Source: Photorhabdus namnaonensis
GTDB lineage: Bacteria > Pseudomonadota > Gammaproteobacteria > Enterobacterales > Enterobacteriaceae
Assembly (NCBI RefSeq): GCF_001684335.1
Contig: NZ_LOIC01000018.1
Coordinates: 51,095-115,094, forward strand
Length of the DNA stretch: 64,000 nt
Direction of reading: 5' to 3'
The notes beneath the pieces were generated by a model. That model was not told where the DNA came from, did not search any database, and saw only the letters and a program-made list of their open reading frames with translations. The position numbers were made by a program, and so were the translations under genes. Below, in pieces: positions 48,201 to 58,000 of this stretch; position 1 is the first letter of the stretch; every line of letters starts with the position of its first letter.

Positions 48201-51200
48201 TGATGATAAGCCCGGTACAAACTCGTAAATTCCTGAACCAATACTCCCATTGACCAGCCATCAGAAGCGATATGATGCATGTTAAATAACAGCACACCTT
48301 GCTCCATTGAGGTGCTGATGTAGTGACAACGCACCATTATATCCTGCGCCAAATCAAATCGGTAAGTCATTTCATGCTGAATGGCCTGTTCAATCCACGC
48401 TTCTTGCCCGGCTTTGCCCATGCCACTGATATCCGATTGGGCTATCTCAAACGACCACTCCGGCTTGATAATCTGCCAGGTTCCATTTTCATCGCTGTGG
48501 TAAACAGTACGCAGCACTTCGTGCCGATCTATGATGGTTTGCAGGGCCAGATTCGCTGCCGCCAGTTCAAATTGACCGCTTACCGTATAGGTTGACACCA
48601 TGTTGTAGGCGGTACTATCTCCGCCAAACTGCTCGATAAACCAGATCCGTTGTTGAGCATAAGATTGCGGCAATAAATTTGTCTTACGTTCAATAATAGG
48701 AATTGTTTGATAACACTTATCCGACGCCGCATAAGGCACTCTCTCTGCAAGTAAAGCCACTGTCGCAGCTTCAAAGATATCTCTCACCTGCAAACCGCAT
48801 TGAAACTGCTCATTGATCTTTGTGATCACTTTAGTCGCAATTAATGAGTGGCCTCCAGCCATAAAAAAGTTGTCATCCCGGCCTATTTGCTCAATGCCTA
48901 GCATTTCGCACCAAATAGCTGCCAGTGCTTCTTCTGTTTCTCCGACAGGCGGCGTACTGGCTTTAACCGCAATATCACTGTCTTGCGGTGCCGGAAGCAC
49001 TTTGCGATCAATCTTGTTATTGAGCGTCAGTGGCAATGTTTCGAGCTGAATAATTGCCCGCGGCAACATATAAGCTGGCAATGTCTGTTCAAGGTATTGA
49101 CGTAGCGCATCAATATCAATTTGTCGCTCGGCGACCACATAACCCGCTAGATATTGCTGTGTTTGCTGATCGTTGAGCGCAACCACAACAGAACGGATTA
49201 TCTGTGGAAACAGGTTAATAACCTGTTCAATTTCGCCAAGTTCAATTCGGTGGCCCCGTAATTTCACTTGGTAATCATTTCTGCCCAAATAGACAAGTGA
49301 ACCCTCGGTAGTGTAACGGGCAAGATCACCCGTTCTATAAACCCTAGTGGTTAAACCATCGGAGAAGGTCAGGTTAATGAATCGCTCGACAGTCAGATCT
49401 TCACGTTTAAAATAGCCATCAGCAAGCCCATCACCACCGATGCATAGCTCTCCCACCGCCCCAAAAGGCACCGGTTTTAACTGTTCATCAAGTAAATAAA
49501 TTGTGGTGTTGTTTAGCGGTAACCCGATAGTGACAAGTTGCTGCTCAAGTAGTTGTACGTCTAGTTTCGCAATGGTTGACCAAACTGTGGTTTCCGTCGG
49601 CCCGTACATATTCCAGAGAGCGTTACCTTTGCCCAACAATGCCGTTGCTGTCGCTAATGGCAAAGCCTCGCCGCCACTGATCATTTTTAACGACGAGCGC
49701 CCCTGCCAGCCGGATTGAAGCAACATATTCCAAGTTGTTGGCGTAGCTTGTAACAGTGAAATGTTATGCTGTTCGAGTAGTGCCGCCAGCCTGGCGGGAT
49801 CAGTCACGTCCTGCTGCGCCGCCATGACACAGGCAGCTCCAGACAGCCAAGGCAGATAGAGTTCTAACACCGCAATATCGAAGGAAATAGTCGTGATGGC
49901 TAAAACCTTGTCCTGTGCCACACACTGCAAGTTATCTTGCATTGAGATTAAGAAGTTATTAACCGCAGCATGGCTGACCATAACACCTTTGGGCTTGCCC
50001 GTAGATCCTGAGGTGTAAATCACATAGGCCAGCGCAGATGCTGTTAAACCGATCGACTGTTTAGGAATATTTGTAGTGGGTGATTGGCTAAGGTCAATAT
50101 GATCCAGTAAGCAGGTTAATTCCGCAAAACCGACTACTCGTGATGCACATTCGCGGTTACTTATAATACATTGTGGCTCCGCATCGCTCAGCATGTACTG
50201 CACTCGGTCAACCGGAAAGCTGGGATCAAGCGGAATATACGCAGTTCCTGCTTTCATCACGGCCAATAGTGCGGTAACCATGTCGATGCCTCTGTGCAAC
50301 AACACAGCAACTCGCCCACCCGTTGAAACGCCCATAGCTCTTAATTGATGCGCTAACTGATTGGCTCTGGTATTAAGTTGCGCATAAGTCAGCTTTTGGT
50401 CACCAAAGACCAGCGCAATAGCATCCGGCGTTTGTTCAGCAAACGCCTCTATCCGCTCATGAATACATTGGCTACGATCATACTCTACCGCTGTCTGGTT
50501 CAAACTGTGCAACAGGTAATCCTGCTCTTCCAATGGTAACAGAGCCAAATCGCCAAGCTTTTCGGTCGGAGAGGCCACTATACCCATCAGCAAAGTCGTA
50601 AAACGCGCCGCTAGCCGCTTGATTGTCTCTTCTGCAAACAAATCCGTGTTGTATTCGAAACTAAAAGTCAGACCCTCCTCTGTCTGCTGGGCCTCTAACG
50701 TTAATTCATACATCGCATTGCGGGTCTGCTCTGGTCGCGGCCGCAAATTTACCCCTTCCAGTTGCAACTCCACTCTGTCATTCGTATTCATAGAAAACAT
50801 GATTTGGAATAACGGTGAATAACTGGTGCTACGTTCCGGCTGTAACCGCTCCACCAACAACTCAAATGGGACATTTTGATGCCGCTGGGCAGCCAGGTTT
50901 ATCTCCCGGACCGAGCCTAGGTAATCGATGAATGATCGTTCTAGATCACACTCGCTGCGCAACACCAAAGTATTCATAAAACAGCCTATCAACGGCGTTA
51001 ATGATGTCTGCAAACGGTTAGCTACCGGGGTTCCCACCACAATATCCCGTTGCCCGCTGTGACGACCGAGCAATACCGTAAACGCCGCATGCAACACCAT
51101 AAAAAGAGTACAGCCCCGTGCCTGTGCCAGTTGCTGCAACCCTTTGTTAACCTCGTTGTCCAGTCTAAATTCATAACTGCGGCCATGACTGGTCTGGTTG

Positions 51201-52069
51201 GCTGGTCGCCCGTAATCCAGAGGCAACCCGTGTACCGGGGGTAAATCCGATAACTGTTGCTGCCAATATGCTAACCCTGCCGCTAACTGAGCTTCTCTCT
51301 CTGGGCTGCGCTGCCAGACTGCATAATCGGCATACTGAATCTCCAGCGCAGGTAACGGGTTAGCCCAGCCTTGACGGTAAGCCTGATACAAGCCCACAAA
51401 CTCTTTAACCAATATCCCCATCGACCAACCATCGGAAGCAATATGATGCATGTTAAATAACAGCACGCCCTGCTTCATCGAGGTGCTGATATAGCGACAA
51501 CGCACCATCACATCCTGTGCCAAATCAAATCGGTAGGTCATTTCATCCTGAATGGCCTGCTCAACCCATGCCTTTTGCCCGGCTTCGCCTATATCATGGA
51601 TATCTGATTGGGCTATCTCGAATGACCATTCCGGCTTGATAACCTGCCGGGTTCCATTTTCATCGCTGTGGTAAACAGTACGCAGCACTTCGTGCCGATC
51701 TATGATGGTTTGCAAGGCCAGATTCGCCGCCGCCAATTCAAATTCACCACTTACCGTATAAGCTGACACCATGTTGTAGGCGGTGCTCCCACCGCCAAAC
51801 TGCTCGATAAACCAGACCCGTTGCTGTGAAGAACTTAGAGGCAACTCATGGGTTCGAAGAGTCGGTTCAATCACCGTTTCATTACCAAGGATATCCACTC
51901 TGTTTTTATCAAGAAAATCAATCAGCTCAGCTTTGTGTGCTTGAATCTTGGCTTTTAGTTCATCGGGGAAGTGAGCCCCTTTTAGCTTAAACCCTAACTT
52001 ACCCTCTTTACTGAATAGCAATACACCCTGCTCATAAGCGTCTTTAACTAATTTAAACATGTCCATCAT
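42242..52069 (-). CDS. NRPS 2: modules 4-6 (Gly, Orn?, Pro-like?)
   Basis: This roughly 3275-residue NRPS has the order TubC-C-A-T-C-A-T-(C/E)-A-T. Landmarks are HHIASDG (~212), A (~695), T (~1072), HHIASDG (~1268), A (~1752), T (~2128), dual C/E (DIYPLAPLQEG ~2225, HHLISDH ~2348), A (~2825) and T (~3212). Codes are DILQIGMVWK (Gly-like), DMENSGAVNK (like hydroxy-Orn/Orn codes) and DLENISHVVK (tail like Pro codes, otherwise unassigned). The dual C/E domain of module 6 predicts a D-residue at position 5. The ATG at 52069 overlaps the previous stop and has GAGGGG upstream. Its first two C domains are near-duplicates. Confidence 0.93.
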   Translation of the reverse strand: MMDMFKLVKDAYEQGVLLFSKEGKLGFKLKGAHFPDELKAKIQAHKAELIDFLDKNRVDILGNETVIEPTLRTHELPLSSSQQRVWFIEQFGGGSTAYNMVSAYTVSGEFELAAANLALQTIIDRHEVLRTVYHSDENGTRQVIKPEWSFEIAQSDIHDIGEAGQKAWVEQAIQDEMTYRFDLAQDVMVRCRYISTSMKQGVLLFNMHHIASDGWSMGILVKEFVGLYQAYRQGWANPLPALEIQYADYAVWQRSPEREAQLAAGLAYWQQQLSDLPPVHGLPLDYGRPANQTSHGRSYEFRLDNEVNKGLQQLAQARGCTLFMVLHAAFTVLLGRHSGQRDIVVGTPVANRLQTSLTPLIGCFMNTLVLRSECDLERSFIDYLGSVREINLAAQRHQNVPFELLVERLQPERSTSYSPLFQIMFSMNTNDRVELQLEGVNLRPRPEQTRNAMYELTLEAQQTEEGLTFSFEYNTDLFAEETIKRLAARFTTLLMGIVASPTEKLGDLALLPLEEQDYLLHSLNQTAVEYDRSQCIHERIEAFAEQTPDAIALVFGDQKLTYAQLNTRANQLAHQLRAMGVSTGGRVAVLLHRGIDMVTALLAVMKAGTAYIPLDPSFPVDRVQYMLSDAEPQCIISNRECASRVVGFAELTCLLDHIDLSQSPTTNIPKQSIGLTASALAYVIYTSGSTGKPKGVMVSHAAVNNFLISMQDNLQCVAQDKVLAITTISFDIAVLELYLPWLSGAACVMAAQQDVTDPARLAALLEQHNISLLQATPTTWNMLLQSGWQGRSSLKMISGGEALPLATATALLGKGNALWNMYGPTETTVWSTIAKLDVQLLEQQLVTIGLPLNNTTIYLLDEQLKPVPFGAVGELCIGGDGLADGYFKREDLTVERFINLTFSDGLTTRVYRTGDLARYTTEGSLVYLGRNDYQVKLRGHRIELGEIEQVINLFPQIIRSVVVALNDQQTQQYLAGYVVAERQIDIDALRQYLEQTLPAYMLPRAIIQLETLPLTLNNKIDRKVLPAPQDSDIAVKASTPPVGETEEALAAIWCEMLGIEQIGRDDNFFMAGGHSLIATKVITKINEQFQCGLQVRDIFEAATVALLAERVPYAASDKCYQTIPIIERKTNLLPQSYAQQRIWFIEQFGGDSTAYNMVSTYTVSGQFELAAANLALQTIIDRHEVLRTVYHSDENGTWQIIKPEWSFEIAQSDISGMGKAGQEAWIEQAIQHEMTYRFDLAQDIMVRCHYISTSMEQGVLLFNMHHIASDGWSMGVLVQEFTSLYRAYHQGRTNPLPALEIQYADYAVWQRSPEGEAQLAAGLAYWQQQLSDLPPVHGLPLDDGRPANQTSHGRSYEFSLDNEVSKGLQQLALTQGCTLFMVLHAAFTVLLSRHSGQRDIVVGTPIANRLQTSLTPLIGCFINTLVLRSECALEQSFIDYLRSVREVNLSAQRHQNVPFELLVERLQPERSTSYSPLFQIMFSMNTNDSVALQLEEVSLCPRPEQTRNAMYELTLDASQTEEGLTFNFEYNTDLFAEETIKRLVVRFTTLLMSIVASPSDKLSNLDLLPPEERDYLLHSLNQTTVEYDRSQCIHERIETFVEQTPDAIALVFGDQQLTYAQLNARANQLAHYLVAQGAKPDSMIAICIERSIDMMVSVLAILKSGSAYLPLDPAYPQERLAYIIDDAQPLMVITNSHNKKLLPENSPFSIDVTTTSFTGLSTDNISAAELGLCSTHLAYVLYTSGSTGMPKGVMIEHRALVNLVVGLADAYLYSKQDRVLQFAALSFDMSIEEIFGALGNGSTLVLRGEDWLMDVATFWQRCREYQISAVNLPTTFWHEVVSEETVLVPEHIRQISVGGEQIKPDKVVAWYQRPGHLPRLVNAYGPTEYTVNTCIAYDFQGDTLSIGRPIQNTAIFLLDKNQQLVPFGAVGEICVAGDGVARGYINKEQLTRERFIDNPFVSRYPKLYRTGDLGRYSLAGDIQYYGRDDHQVKIRGFRIELGEIETRLRSLPAIRDAVVIAREDESSHKYLAAYITLDGQQKIVEIRHLLSQQLPSYMVPAAFVVLEEIPLTANRKVDRKALPKPDFVAQGEIDYIAPATEQETLLAEIWRILFGLAQVSAVANFFELGGHSLLSMKMLSHIKKQGYRLDIRALFEYPKLRDMAKQLYDPLQATEQESPQLTTHEALESRVSLSEAERALIVSQSPGGEQNIVGIYPLAPLQEGILFHHMMCGRSDLYVTPMLYSFPSNSEMESFIGALDKIVQRHDALRTGIFWRGIDEPVQVVYKEAPLPVVDIDLRDDVDIQQQLAQFMEPSQQWMDVTQVPLVRVTRFIDRQQKQRYVMVQEHHLISDHVSLEIIQEELLAILAGDEKSLPEALSYREFVLNAISKTDTKAAQQFFTEQLAGVDEITAPFGITSGMVDNNLFTEIQIGLPADLSAQIRRSSSVWQISPALIFHMAWALVLAKTSGAKDVVFGTVLSGRLQGVDNVERVVGLFVNTLPLRVDLSQLSVAQLMQEMQQKLVSLLQFEQVPTAVAEQCSKLVGSSRLFDSILNYRHSEVSGETSELNQRWQKTGIELVDVKERTNYPITLSIDDFGDDFAVAAQIDSRFDAERLVAYLINACGQLVAALQSQVQVDALSLDILDAEERVFLLHSLNQTVFPYDNSHTLIDRFEAQVKATPDEIALNFAGETMTYCELNQRTNQLAQYLLNCGAKVNTPIVMFIERSFEMVITVIAILKTGAGYVPLDTSLPTERLDIILGDLSDEILVTMCALSNRFAAKRQKIVLLDDPCTTEILDKQPTSNLTIEYSLDYLGYVLYTSGSTGKPKAIEMPQRALSNLLQGIRQLEPALTGPNRWLQFSSIGFDLSFEDIFMPLLSGGSVQLIDKSTQLDTRLLAKQIQQSQLQVLNLPYAVLQNLAEYSGANGLQFPELRVIISSAERLKITAAIRQFFTTHRQCKLVNHYGPAETHVVTSKTLQGEPVLWPDLPTIGRSLPNLACYILDEYLQPVPMGAIGELYLAGDCLSRGYYQQPQLTAERYLDCDWVLGKRVYRTGDLASFHQNGEINYFGRNDHLVKIRGFRIELGDIEAQLSKFDGITGAVVIAIDTEAGDKQLIAYFIAANPLDLSEIRAYLSASLPDYMLPSAYVRMAAFPLNTNGKIDRSRLPQPSADNFVKAEYIAPVTELEKSVAKIWQGLLRQDKVSMADNFFDLGGHSLLAMKLISRIEQAFSVGVPIAIVFERSRLEQLCDWLEKEMVIQRNKSVGDVVEEYEVTEW
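47181..48650 (-). repeat. Intragenic repeat copy B (C domain of module 5 and flanks)
   Basis: About 1.47 kb is highly similar to 50351-51821 at an offset of about 3.17 kb, one NRPS module. It covers the condensation domain and the linker to the following A domain. The A domains themselves differ. Confidence 0.8.
50351..51821 (-). repeat. Intragenic repeat copy A (C domain of module 4 and flanks)
   Basis: This is the direct-repeat partner of 47181-48650 within the same NRPS gene. Long identical runs on both DNA strands indicate recent duplication or gene conversion. Confidence 0.8.
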
Positions 52070-55000
52070 AACCACCCCTCTTCACCTGCCGTTTCAAGCT
52101 CACTTTGGATTTGCCCTTGTAATTGCTGATTGCAGATTAATTCTGCAAGTTCATGCAAGAGAGGTGTCTGGAAAACCTGCATAGCGCCAAGCTCAATGAC
52201 AAATGCAGCATTGATTTCCGTTACTAATTTGATTGCCAATAATGAGTGACCGCCTAGTGCAAAAAAGTTATCGTTACGCGATATTTGTTTGATATTCAGT
52301 ACCCTTTGCCAAATTGCCGCCAAAGAGATTTCCGCGTCACCAACCGGCTCAATAAAATTATCGCTTTTATCATGCTCTGGATTAGGTTCAGGCAGCCTCT
52401 TTCGGTCAATCTTGCCATTAGGCGTCAGCGGCCATTCTTCAACCATCATCATAACTGACGGTATCATGTAGTCCGGCAAGGATTTGGCTAATGCAGATTT
52501 GATATCCTGAATAAACTGAATTTGAGCCTGCTGCCATTCTGTACGCTCATTCATCAGCTTATCCGATACCTGTTTGATATAGGCAACCAGTTGTTTGTCG
52601 CCTGCCAAGGTTGTCGTGACCCGCACTAGAGATGAGTTCACCCCAGCTTGCTGATTGAGTTGATACTCAATCTCACCCAACTCTATTCTGAAACCACGGA
52701 TTTTCACCTGATCATCAATACGACCAATGAATTCCAGATTACCGTCTGACAGGTAGCGCACCAAATCGCCGGTTCTGTACAAACGCTCACTACTATTGGT
52801 ATTGGCTGTATCATGAAATGGGTTGGCAACGAAGCGTTCCTTCGTGAGTTCAGGACGATTGAGATAACCACGGGCTAAGCCCGCGCCGCCGATATAAAGC
52901 TCCCCCGTAGAGCCGTAAGGCACCAGTTGTTGCTCTTTATCCAAAATATAAGCCTGACTATTGCTAATGATCCTGCCAATAGCCGGTGTGGCGCGCACGG
53001 GAGAATCCAATTTCGCCCAAGTAGAATATGTCGTATCCTCTGACGGTCCATATAAGTTATAAACTGTTACACCTTGATTTTTCTCATATATTGCATTGAC
53101 CAAATTTGCAGATAACGCCTCGCCGGCCAAATTAATAACCCTAGTCCCCTCCGGTATCGCATTTTGTTCAACCAGAGAGTTCATTGCCGAAGGTACTGTA
53201 TTTATCAGGGTCACCTTGCAGTCAATGCCTTGATGCAGCACCAGAATGTCCTCAACAATACATGCCTGTGTACCCGAGACTAAAGGTAAAAATAGTTCAA
53301 ATATTGATAAATCAAAGTTCAGAGAGGTTGACATGAGAACACAAGCAATGTCCTCCTTTGTATATTTCGAGCAAGCCCAACTGAGCATGGCAATTGTATT
53401 ACGATGCTCAATCATCACCCCTTTAGGTTTACCCGTTGATCCTGAGGTGTAAATCACATAAGCCAGATGACCGGCAGTCAATGCCAATGAATGCTTATCC
53501 AGATTAGTGGTAGGGTAATGACTGTATGCCGTGCTGATTTGGCTACTCGCACAGCCAAGGTTATCTAATATCACCCGATGACCGTCGAAACCTGACAGCA
53601 CCTGCTCCAGATGTGACTGGATCAGCACTACCTCAAGCTGTGCATCCTCCAACATGTAACCCAGACGTTCCTGAGGATATCTTGGGTCCAGCGGCACATA
53701 AGCGCCCCCCGCCTTGAGGATCGCCAAAATGCCGATGACCATCTCCAGTGAACGCTCCACACATAAACCCACTAGCGTATCCGGCTCAATAGCGTGGCGT
53801 TCCCGCAGATAGTGCGCCAACTGGTTGGATTTTTCATTGAGCTGCCTGTAAGTCAATTGGCGATCGCCGCACTCCAGCGCAACATTATCGGGGTTTTCTT
53901 CGGCCTGTTGTTCAAACAGCTCGTGGATACACTTGTTCTTTGGATATTCTACATAGGTATCATTGAGAGTATGCCGCAGGTACTCGATCTCCACATTTGA
54001 CAGCATCGGCAGGTCGGCAAGCGAAACTCGTGTATCGTCATCGGCCTTCGGCGCTTCGGCCAGCCCTATCAGTAAACGCGACAGGTGATCATTGAGCTGC
54101 TCAATATGTTCATGACTGAACAAGCTGGTGTCATAGACCCAGTGCAAATGCAGTCTATTTTCACTAATACTTAGATCAATATTGAAATCAAACTTGGTTT
54201 GGATATGGTTCGGAGCTATTGAATTCAGCTTCATTCCCGGCAGGCTGAAAGTAACCTCGCCAACGTCACTAGTCAGTCCATAATCTGTATCAGTCGTCAA
54301 CATGATTTGGAACAATGGCGTATATGCTGTACTTCTTGTTACTTGTAACTGTTCAACCAGTTGTTCAAACGGCACATCTTGATTGGCCTGAGCCTCCAGA
54401 TGCACCTGTTTGACATGAGAAAGGTAATCACTAAGCATCGCATGCCTGGTATCCACTCGTAGTATCAAGGTGTTGACAAAGAAGCCAATCAGCGTTTCCA
54501 GCTCTGCCTGCAAACGGTTCGCCACCGGCGTGCCTATTACAATGTCATGGTTGTTGCTGTGACGAGAGAGTAATAATGCCAACGCAGCATGGAACAGCAT
54601 GAACGGAGTCAGTTGATATTGTCTGGCTAAATTGACAAGTGCTTGCGTCGTCTCCTCCGGCAATGAGCCTGTCACCACCGCGCCTTGATGTTGCCTTATC
54701 TTCGGTCTCGGTCTATCCAGCGGCAAATCGTGTACTGGTGGTATCTCATCCAACTGCTGTTTCCAATAGCTGATCTGCGACGCTAAATACTCACTTTGCA
54801 GCCTGTCACGTTGCCAAACTGCAAAATCAGCATATTGAATATCAAGTTCCTTTATTTCGACATTGTTCCCATTGCGTAAAGCGTCATAACGAGCAACAAA
54901 CTCATGGGTAAGAATATCTTCAGACCAACCGTCAGACGCAATATGATGAGCATTAAATAGCAATACGCCATTATTGGCTTGGCGCTGAATAAAGGTGGCG

Positions 55001-58000
55001 CGAATCATTAGATCGCGGCTTAGATCAAAAACTTGTCTAGCGTCCTCTGCCATTAATTCAGCCACATGCTGACTTTGTTGCTCCTTCGGCATACAGGTTA
55101 AATCAATATAAGTAAGCGTCAGATTTCTTCCAGATAAAATTTGCTGGAACGGATTGCCGTTTTTCTTAATGTAGACCGTACGTAATATTTCATGGCGCTC
55201 GATGATTTGATTGAGTGCGAGTTCAGCTACGCCAACATCAAATTCGCCCTCAACAGCAAATGCAATGGGCATATTGTATTCCGCACTACTTTGATCAATT
55301 TGGCTAAGAATCCACAAGCGTTCTTGCGCAAATGACAGAGGCAGTAATTCACCGGTTCGTGGCTGTTTGGGAATCGAATCCACTGTCGTCACTGTCTGCT
55401 GTTCAAGCATAGCCGCAAGCTCGGCAAGCGTTGGATGATCAAAAATAGCTTTAACGGCAATTTCCCGTCCAAATTCTATACGTATTTTTGAAATGACCCG
55501 AATGACCAATAAAGAGTGGCCGCCGAGGTAGAAAAAATTGTCGTTTCGACCGACCTGGTTAACATTGAGTACTGATTGCCAAATACCGGCTAATGCTTGC
55601 TCTATCTTGTTGGCAGGTTCAACCCACTCAACGTGATGATTAATTAAACAAGGCTTCGGCAATGCATGGCGATTAATTTTATCCGCCGCGTTCAATGGCA
55701 TCTTATCCAGAATCTCATAGTAGCCGGGGAGCATATAATCCGGTAAGTGATGGCTTAATCCCTGCTTAATGTTATTAACAATCTGCTCGACCTGAGCAAC
55801 ATTTGCAGTTAATACCAGATAAGCGACCAAGCAATTTTCACCCGTTCTGTCTTTATGAACCAGTACCGCTGCTTCCGCCACTTGGGATAACTTCACTAAA
55901 GCCGATTCAACTTCCCCCAGTTCAACACGAAAACCTCGAACTTTTACCTGATTATCGATACGCCCAATGAGTTCGAGATTGCCGTTGGCGTTCCAATAAC
56001 CTAAATCGCCGGTGCGATAAAGCCGAACTCCATGCCCATTCATGGTGTGGAAGGGGTTATCTTTAAAACTTTCTGCCGTTTTTTCAGGTTTATTCCAATA
56101 ACCTTTGCCCACACCAACACCGGACACGCACAATTCGCCAATAACATGAGTCGGCAAAATTTGCATATGCTGATCCAGAACATACATGGTCAGGTTTGGC
56201 AACGGCTTGCCTATAGGAATATTTTTAACCTGCTCTGCTAGCGGTTTATCAATAATAAAATAGGTAATATCGTCCGATGCTTCGCTAGGCCCGTAACCAT
56301 TCATCACCGGAATCTCAGGGTAATATTGCAACCAGCGATTAACCAAAGGCACAGGACAAGGTTCGGCAATAATCATTAACCATTTCAGATTCGGCAATGG
56401 CGTTGCTGCCTCACCCTGATTAAGCAAGTGTTCTAACAATATTTTCAACACAGACGGCGCAGTTTGAATCAGATGAATTTGTTCGTCTTGCAACACACGA
56501 ACATATTCAGGCAAATCCATCGCATCAGGCAGAATGACTGTTTTTCCCCCACTTAACAAAGGCGCCAGAAATTGCCACACAGATACATCGGAAGAAGACG
56601 CTGCACTTTGTAGAAAGTTACGTGATAACAGTTGGTTATTACGTCCCATAAAACCGAGAACATCAAATTCGGCATCAATATGATTCAAAGCCCCGGCATG
56701 GTGTACCAACGCGCCTTTAGGTTTGCCGGTAGAACCGGAAGTATAAATCATATAAGCCAGATCATCAGGATGACACTCAATCTCCAAGTTAGTATTTGGG
56801 TAATGACCCAATGAGGGCCAGTCCACATCCAACCGAAAACGTTTCTGACCATTGAAAGTTAACCCATCTAAATGGCTTTGCGTTAAAACCACATTAACCC
56901 CAGAGTCAGCCAACATATACGACAAACGCTCAGATGGATTAGTGGGGTCCAAAGGAACGTAAGCAGCGCCGGCTTTCATAATGCCAAGTATGGCAATGAC
57001 AAACTCAATGGAACGTTCGGCATAGATAGCAACAATATGATTGCGTACCACTCCTTGTTCTATCAAGTAGTGAGCCAACTGATTAGCGCGCTGATTAAGT
57101 TCAGCATAAGTGATGCGATTTGTATTACATACAGCAGCAATGGCCGCAGGTGTTTTTACTACCTGATGTTCAAAGCGTTGATGAATCGCCACTGTTTTAT
57201 CATAAGCAACGACAGGGCTGTTAAATTCGTTAATAATCCGCTGTTGTTCGCGAATAGGCGTTATGGATAATGTCAGCAATGGTGTTTGCGGAGCTTGACC
57301 AAGCGCATGAATAATCGCTTCCAATGCTGTTCTCATATAAGTCAGAACATTATCCGCCCCGACTTGTGACTCAACATGAACTTGTATGATGAAATCATCA
57401 TTGAGTTGCTCAACGCCCATTTCCAACGGATAGTTGGTGTACTCTTGAGTGCCTATCATTTCAAAATGATGGCTTTGGTTGGCGACAGCTAATTCGCTTT
57501 TATGACTGAAATTCAACAAACTGGTAAACAAGGGCGTGCCACCCGGCAAAGCACTGTAACGCAACGCCTCGGAAAGCGGAAAATGCTCATAGTCGGCTAA
57601 CTCAATTAGCTCATCATGAATCTGCTTTAATGCTTCGCTGACCGACAAATCCGCCAAGTTGACGCGTATAGGCAACAAATTGATCAACATACCCAGAATA
57701 CGATCGCTACCACGAATAGCTTGCTGTCGTCCTGACATCATGGAGCCAAAAACAACATCGGATTTACCGCTGCATTTGGCAACCACCAACGCCCAAGCCA
57801 AATAAAAAATATTCGCAGCACTGATGCAGTGTTGAATAGACAAGCCAATAATCTGTTGCGCTAAACGCGGACCGACCAATTCTCTGACAGTCTCTATTTT
57901 CAATCCGTCGTTATAAACATTTAATAACCCGAAAGGCGCGGTGGTTTCAGCAACATCAGACAATTTAGCTTTAAAGTAATCAACACCGCTATTGGATTGA

